Below, in pieces: positions 14,637 to 18,704 of a stretch of 18,704 nt of DNA (the stretch's first letter is position 1; the number at the start of each line of letters is the position of its first letter). The stretch lies in the NCBI GenBank assembly GCA_903918155.1, contig CAIXDD010000307.1, forward strand, positions 1 to 18,704. The letters run 5' to 3'. The stretch is from an uncultured Hyphomicrobiales bacterium. Lineage in GTDB: Bacteria > Pseudomonadota > Alphaproteobacteria > Rhizobiales > Beijerinckiaceae. Below the pieces are notes generated by a model. That model did not search any database and had not been told where the DNA came from. It saw only the letters and a program-made list of their open reading frames with translations. The position numbers were made by a program, and so were the translations under genes.

Positions 14637-15392
14637 ATGCGTGGATTGACGGCGCGCGGCGCAGCCGCGGCGTTTGCGGGGTTTTTGGGCTGGAGCCTGT
14701 CGGCCGCGCCCGCAGCGGCGGTGGTGCAGGTGGACATCGACCTGTCGTCGCAGCGCATGGTCGTCTCCGACAAGCGCGGCGCGAAACATGTGTGGCCGAT
14801 CTCCAGCGCGCGGCGCGGCTATGTCACCCCGCGCGGCCAGTTCCGCCCCACGGCGCTGCGGCGGATGCATTATTCGCGCAAATACGACAATGCGCCGATG
14901 CCCCATTCCATCTTCTTCCGGGGCGGTTACGCCATTCACGGCACGAAGGCCGTGGGCCAGCTCGGCCGGCCGGCGTCCCATGGCTGCGTGCGGCTCGCGC
15001 CCGCCGCCGCCGCGCGGCTCTTCGCCATGGTTCAACGCGACGGGGCGCGCATCCGCATCACGGGCTCGCCCCCGCTCATGCGCCGGGCGGACGCGGCCGC
15101 GCCGTCGGCGCTGGCCGTCGCGGCTGCGGCTTTCGAGGGCGGGATCACGCAGATCGCGCGCGCCGACGGTGAGTCCGGAGCGGCGGACGCGCCGCGCTTC
15201 GCCTTGCTGGCGCCCAACGCGCTTGTGGCGTTCGACGCGCAGGCGCCTTTCGATCTTCTCGAAATCGTCGCCGGCGAGGATCTGGACGAGTCGTTCGAGC
15301 CGGAGGCGCAGCCCGACGACGCGCCGGGCGCGCCGGCGCCGGATCCCGCGCGCGACGGCCTGTCGGGCTGGAGCCTGCGCGGGCGCGACTAA
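14637..15392 (+). CDS. L,D-transpeptidase, YkuD family
   Basis: Periplasmic transpeptidase of 251 residues that forms 3-3 peptidoglycan cross-links or attaches proteins to the cell wall. A signal peptide with A-A-A cleavage near residue 28 is followed by the YkuD domain (about 30-150): I-D-L-S-S-Q-R-M, TPRGQFRPT, MPHSIFFRGGYAIHG with H101, and SHGCVRL with H115 and catalytic C117. The domain is complete. About 100 residues after it form an Ala/Pro/acidic tail of no recognised fold. The ribosome site GAGGGG is about 12 bases from the ATG, longer than ideal. Transcribed away from mepA, so a cutter and a linker of peptidoglycan share one promoter gap. Its TAA overlaps the convergent purU stop. 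Confidence 0.92.
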   Translation: MRGLTARGAAAAFAGFLGWSLSAAPAAAVVQVDIDLSSQRMVVSDKRGAKHVWPISSARRGYVTPRGQFRPTALRRMHYSRKYDNAPMPHSIFFRGGYAIHGTKAVGQLGRPASHGCVRLAPAAAARLFAMVQRDGARIRITGSPPLMRRADAAAPSALAVAAAAFEGGITQIARADGESGAADAPRFALLAPNALVAFDAQAPFDLLEIVAGEDLDESFEPEAQPDDAPGAPAPDPARDGLSGWSLRGRD

Positions 15393-16243
15393 TCGTTGAA
15401 GACGACGGTCTTGCGGCCGTTCAGCACTACGCGGTCTTCGAGATGCCAGCGCAGGGCGCGCGCCAGCACGCGCCGTTCGATGTCGCGTCCCTTGCGGATC
15501 AAATCGTCGGGCGTGTCGCGATGGGTGATGCGCTCCACGTCCTGTTCGATGATCGGGCCTTCGTCGAGATCGGCGGTGACGTAATGCGCCGTGGCGCCGA
15601 TCAGCTTCACGCCGCGCACATGCGCCTGCGTATAGGGGCTCGCGCCCTTGAAGCCCGGCAGGAAGGAATGATGGATGTTGATGCAGCGGCCGGAGAGCTT
15701 GGCGGACAGGCCGTCGGAGAGAATCTGCATATAGCGGGCGAGCACCACGACGTCGGTGCGCGTCTGCCGGATGAGGTCCCACAATTGGGTTTCCTGCTCC
15801 AGCTTCGTCTGTCGCGACACGGGCAGGTGGTGGAAGGGCGCGCCGTCGAAATCGATATGCGAGAACGTGTCGCGCGGATGATTGGCGACCACCGCGCTCA
15901 CCTCCATCGGCAATTCGCCGATGCGCCAGCGATAGAGCACGTCGACGAGGCAATGATCGAATTTCGAGACGAGGATCATCACCCGCTTGAGATCGGCCAT
16001 GTCGCGCATGATCCAGTTCATGGCGAAACGCTCCGCGATGGGCTCGAAGCCGCCGCGCAGCGCCTCCTTCGGCGCCTGCGCCTCGAAGGTCACGCGCATG
16101 AAGAACAATCCCGTCGCCACGTCGTCGAATTGCTGGGCGTCGAGAATGTTGCAGCCCTGCTCGAACAGATAGGTCGAGACGGCGGCCACGATTCCCGGCC
16201 GGTCGGCGCAGGACAGCGTGAGGACGTAGGTTGTAATCGACAT
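15389..16243 (-). CDS. purU: Formyltetrahydrofolate deformylase
   Basis: Hydrolyses 10-formyl-THF to THF and formate, balancing the one-carbon pool and supplying formate for PurT. An N-terminal ACT domain (1-80; LTLSCADRPGIVAAVS, CNILDAQQF) is followed by a formyltransferase domain with catalytic N189 and H191 (INIHHSFLPGFKGASPY) and D227 (DLDEGPIIEQD), aligning with PurN N106, H108 and D144. The length of 284 is normal for PurU and the ACT domain distinguishes it from PurN. The start has GGAAGG seven bases upstream. It points away from chvI and converges on the L,D-transpeptidase with overlapping stops. No glycine or THF riboswitch is recognisable upstream, only a small GC hairpin. Confidence 0.95.
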   Translation of the reverse strand: MSITTYVLTLSCADRPGIVAAVSTYLFEQGCNILDAQQFDDVATGLFFMRVTFEAQAPKEALRGGFEPIAERFAMNWIMRDMADLKRVMILVSKFDHCLVDVLYRWRIGELPMEVSAVVANHPRDTFSHIDFDGAPFHHLPVSRQTKLEQETQLWDLIRQTRTDVVVLARYMQILSDGLSAKLSGRCINIHHSFLPGFKGASPYTQAHVRGVKLIGATAHYVTADLDEGPIIEQDVERITHRDTPDDLIRKGRDIERRVLARALRWHLEDRVVLNGRKTVVFND

Positions 16244-16557
16244 CAGGCGACCTTCCGGACAAGCCTCCGGCGCGGAGGGCGGCGAGTCTTAGCCCGACGA
16301 GGCCGCCCGCTCAACCCGCGACGTTTGCGCCCGGGCCTCCGGCTTGCCCATCTTGTGCCTGAAAATGCGGGCGTTTCCCACGCCGCGGCGCAGCTGTCGC
16401 AGGGGGACGGCGCCCACAGGGTCAAGCCGGCGCTCACGCTTTCTCCCGGCTTCCGCCACGCTTGCGGTCGCCGTCGGTCACATTTCGGCCTATATAGGAC
16501 CTGAGTTTCCGCGGCTGAGGCCGCACCCGCCCTCGGGCACCCAACACCGGAAACCTG
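16244..16557. other. Divergent intergenic region between purU and chvI, 314 bp
   Basis: No gene is supported here; open frames lack ribosome sites or run into chvI out of frame. On the purU side a perfect hairpin CCTCCG-GCG-CGGAGG (16264-16278) sits just upstream of the purU ribosome-binding site. On the chvI side CCTATATAGG (16489-16498), a perfect 10-bp palindrome, is the only TATA-like sequence and a plausible -10 or operator about 60 bases before the chvI ATG; TTGCGG at 16462 is too far (23 bases) for a standard -35. The middle is GC-rich with nothing recognised. Confidence 0.5.
16489..16498 (+). promoter_or_regulatory. Candidate chvI promoter element, TATATA palindrome
   Basis: CCTATATAGG is a perfect palindrome and the only TATA-rich hexamer upstream of chvI, leaving a leader of roughly 55-60 bases. 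There is no well-spaced -35 (TTGCGG ends 23 bases upstream), so it may use an activator or be an operator instead. Confidence 0.3.
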
Positions 16558-17256
16558 ATGCCCACCATCGCTCTCGTGGACGACGACCGCAACATCCTCA
16601 CCTCCGTCTCCATCGCCCTCGAGGGCGAGGGATACCGGGTGCAAACCTATAACGACGGGGCGAGCGCGCTCGACGGGTTGAAGACCAATCCGCCGGACCT
16701 TGCGATCTTCGACATCAAGATGCCGCGCATGGACGGCATGGAGCTTCTGCGCCGCCTGCGGCAGAAGTCGGACCTTCCGGTGATCTTCCTCACGTCGAAG
16801 GACGAGGAGATCGACGAATTGTTCGGCCTGAAGATGGGCGCGGACGATTTCATCCGCAAACCTTTCTCCCAGCGCCTGCTCGTGGAGCGCGTGAAGGCCA
16901 TCCTGCGCCGCGCCAATCCCAAGGAGGCGGCCGCGCAGAAGGAATCGGAGGCGCGCATTCTTGAGCGCGGCCTGTTGCGCATGGATCCCGAACGCCACAC
17001 CTGCACCTGGATGGGCGAGGCGGTGACGCTCACCGTCACGGAATTCCTCATCCTGCAGGCGCTCGCCCATCGTCCCGGCGTGGTGAAGAGCCGCAACGCG
17101 CTGATGGATGCGGCCTATGACGATCAGGTCTATGTGGACGACCGCACGATCGACAGCCACATCAAGCGGCTGCGCAAGAAGTTCAAGGTCGTGGACAATG
17201 ATTTCGAGATGATCGAAACGCTCTACGGCGTGGGCTATCGTTTTCGCGAGGCCTGA
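16558..17256 (+). CDS. chvI: Response regulator ChvI (OmpR family)
   Basis: Regulator of 232 residues, partner of ChvG. The receiver has D8-D9-D10, phospho-acceptor D52 (LAIFDIKMPRMDG), T79 and K101 (FIRKPFS). The winged-helix output domain (about 130-230) includes TVTEFLILQALAHRPGVVKSR, YVDDRTIDSHIKRLRKKF and ETLYGVGYRF, nearly diagnostic for ChvI. In rhizobia and Agrobacterium ChvI governs envelope, exopolysaccharide and acid-response genes and is often essential. GGAAA lies six bases upstream of the ATG. The kinase gene follows after 54 bases. In many relatives chvI lies beside pckA; here purU is the divergent neighbour. Confidence 0.94.
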   Translation: MPTIALVDDDRNILTSVSIALEGEGYRVQTYNDGASALDGLKTNPPDLAIFDIKMPRMDGMELLRRLRQKSDLPVIFLTSKDEEIDELFGLKMGADDFIRKPFSQRLLVERVKAILRRANPKEAAAQKESEARILERGLLRMDPERHTCTWMGEAVTLTVTEFLILQALAHRPGVVKSRNALMDAAYDDQVYVDDRTIDSHIKRLRKKFKVVDNDFEMIETLYGVGYRFREA

Positions 17257-17310
17257 AAAACCTTTCTTTTCCTGATCGCCTGACGCCCAGCGGCGGGGTA
17301 AGATGAGCCC

Positions 17311-18704
17311 ATGAGCGTCGAAGCGCATGAGGAAAGGCCCGCCACGCCGGTCGCCGCAGGCCGCACCCTGGGCGAGCGCACGCGTCCGCTGCGCCGCGCG
17401 CTGGCCGCGCCCTTCTCCTCCTCGCTCACCCGGCGCATCGTCTTCCTCAATCTCGGCGGCCTGCTGCTCATGCTGCTGGGCTTCCTCTATCTCAACCAGT
17501 TCCGCGAAGGCCTCATCGCCGCGCGGATGCAGAGCCTGAAGACGCAGGGCGAGATCATCGCCGCCGCCGTCGCCGCCTCCGCGACGGTGGAGACCGACGC
17601 CATCCGGCTCGATCCCGAAAAACTTCTCCAGCTCGCGCCCGGCCAAAGCTACGGGCCCGGCGACAGCGACGATCTCTCGCTCGAATTCTCGATCAATCCC
17701 GATCAGATCGGCCCGGTGCTGCGCCGCCTCGTCTGGCCCACGCGCACGGTGGCGCGCATCTACGACCGCGACGGCTATCTCCTGCTCGACTCGCGCTCCA
17801 TGACGGAGCGCTCGACCATCCTGCGCTTCGATCTGCCGCCGGCCTCCGAAGAGCGCCCCGCCAATTGGCGCCAGCGCGCATGGACCTGGCTGAAGAACGC
17901 GGCCGGCGGCGCCAATCTGCCGCTCTATCAGGACATCGGGCTCGCCAATGGGCGCGCCTATCCGGAAGTGCAGACCGCGCTGGCGGGCGAAACGCAATCG
18001 GTGGTGCGCGTCAACGCGCGCGGCGAGACGATCATCTCGGTTGCTGCGCCGGTGCAGCGCTTCCGCGTCGTGCGCGGCGTGCTGCTTTTGTCGACTCAAG
18101 GCGGCGACATCGACAAGATCATCGCGTCCGAACGCTGGGCGATGATCCGCGTCTTCCTCGTCTTCGCCGCGGTGATGCTGATCGTCTCGCTTCTGCTCGC
18201 CGGCGCCATCGCGGAGCCGATGCGCAAGCTCGCCGAAGCGGCCGAGCGCGTGCGCCGCGGCATCAAGTCGCGTCAGGAAATCCCCGATTTCACCGATCGC
18301 GCCGACGAGATCGGCCATTTGTCGGGCTCGCTGCGCGACATGACGGATGCGCTCTACAATCGCATCGAGGCGATCGAGAGTTTCGCCGCCGACGTGGCGC
18401 ATGAATTGAAGAATCCGCTCACCTCGCTGCGCAGCGCCGTGGAGACGCTGCCCATCGCGCGCACGGAGGACGCGCGCGCGCGCCTGCTCGCCGTCATCCA
18501 GCACGACGTGAAGCGCCTCGACAGGCTCATCAGCGACATTTCCGACGCCTCGCGGCTCGATGCGGAAATGGCGCGGCTCGACATGCAGCCCGTCGATCTC
18601 GCCCGGCTCGTGCGCGCGGTGGTGGATCTCGCCAATGAAGTGAATCGCGAGACCGGCGTGCGCTTCAGCCTCGACGTGGCGCCGGCGGGCGCGGGCGCCT
18701 ATTC
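17311..18704 (+). CDS. chvG: Sensor histidine kinase ChvG (3' end outside the window)
   Basis: The frame from the ATG at 17311 stays open to the window edge, giving 464 residues of a protein usually near 580-600. A basic cytoplasmic N-terminus leads to a membrane segment about 45-62 (IVFLNLGGLLLMLLGFLYL), a periplasmic sensor (about 63-285; LIAARMQSLKTQGEIIA, RIYDRDGYLLLDS), a second membrane segment about 287-307 (MIRVFLVFAAVMLIVSLLLAG), HAMP (about 308-360) and HisKA with H364 (AADVAHELKNPLTSLRSA). The ATPase domain has only begun when the sequence ends. These are the standard ChvG/ExoS features. An ATG at 17303 is followed at once by a stop, so 17311 is the start. In relatives ExoR restrains the periplasmic domain; exoR is not in view. 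Confidence 0.93.
   Translation, partial: MSVEAHEERPATPVAAGRTLGERTRPLRRALAAPFSSSLTRRIVFLNLGGLLLMLLGFLYLNQFREGLIAARMQSLKTQGEIIAAAVAASATVETDAIRLDPEKLLQLAPGQSYGPGDSDDLSLEFSINPDQIGPVLRRLVWPTRTVARIYDRDGYLLLDSRSMTERSTILRFDLPPASEERPANWRQRAWTWLKNAAGGANLPLYQDIGLANGRAYPEVQTALAGETQSVVRVNARGETIISVAAPVQRFRVVRGVLLLSTQGGDIDKIIASERWAMIRVFLVFAAVMLIVSLLLAGAIAEPMRKLAEAAERVRRGIKSRQEIPDFTDRADEIGHLSGSLRDMTDALYNRIEAIESFAADVAHELKNPLTSLRSAVETLPIARTEDARARLLAVIQHDVKRLDRLISDISDASRLDAEMARLDMQPVDLARLVRAVVDLANEVNRETGVRFSLDVAPAGAGAY

Noticed and set aside
14559..16262. Minus-strand 567-codon frame over purU and the transpeptidase
   Set aside because: Overlaps purU in another frame with Arg-rich low-complexity translation; purU is unambiguous.
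16243..18504. Minus-strand open frame of 753 codons across chvI and chvG
   Set aside because: Antisense shadow of two well-recognised genes on the plus strand.
1..18704. Defence system, prophage, transposon or toxin-antitoxin pair
   Set aside because: No nuclease, transposase, integrase, phage structural or small toxin-antitoxin gene is recognisable, and composition is uniform across the window.

Overview
The window is very GC-rich, dense in GCGC runs and tightly packed with genes. The clearest taxonomic marker is a ChvI/ChvG two-component pair at the right edge, typical of Hyphomicrobiales (Rhizobiales) in the Alphaproteobacteria. The orphan tripartite-tricarboxylate binding proteins, the MepA endopeptidase and the GTGA/TGATG gene overlaps fit the same group. 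Genus and family cannot be fixed from this stretch. There are twelve complete protein genes, one gene cut at each edge, and no rRNA, tRNA, CRISPR array or insertion sequence.

Left part (1-7501). The first 15 codons of a leftward gene lie at the edge. A 331-base gap with a six-copy 13-bp tandem repeat separates it from a rightward DEAD-box RNA helicase with a DbpA-type RNA-binding domain and a long Lys-Pro-aromatic repeat tail. Tail to tail with the helicase (stop codons overlapping) is a leftward catabolic-looking group: an M29/NicX-like metalloenzyme, a TctC-type periplasmic binding protein, and an AbgB-like M20 amidohydrolase. A second TctC-type protein lies upstream behind its own intrinsic terminator. 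No TctA/TctB membrane subunits are present, so both binding proteins are orphans here.

Middle (7502-11763). A signalling island: an OmpR-type response regulator, a hybrid histidine kinase and an uncharacterised 170-residue protein, stitched together by a 4-base and a 1-base overlap. A small Hpt-like protein is transcribed divergently from the same 73-bp gap. Together they contain every part of a His-Asp-His-Asp phosphorelay. This is the most interesting unit in the window, although its parts belong to known families.

Right part (11911-18704). Envelope and stress functions: otsA (trehalose-6-phosphate synthase) downstream of mepA (murein endopeptidase), and a divergent YkuD L,D-transpeptidase. 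The transpeptidase converges on purU (formyl-THF deformylase), again with overlapping stops. A 314-bp gap then leads to chvI and chvG, the latter running off the end. ChvG/ChvI is an envelope and acid stress system, so its proximity to two peptidoglycan enzymes and trehalose synthesis is suggestive but unproven.

I did not find a defence system, mobile element or clearly unprecedented system. The best leads are the split phosphorelay with its unknown third protein, the orphan binding-protein catabolic operon, and several small repeats and dyads in the gaps.
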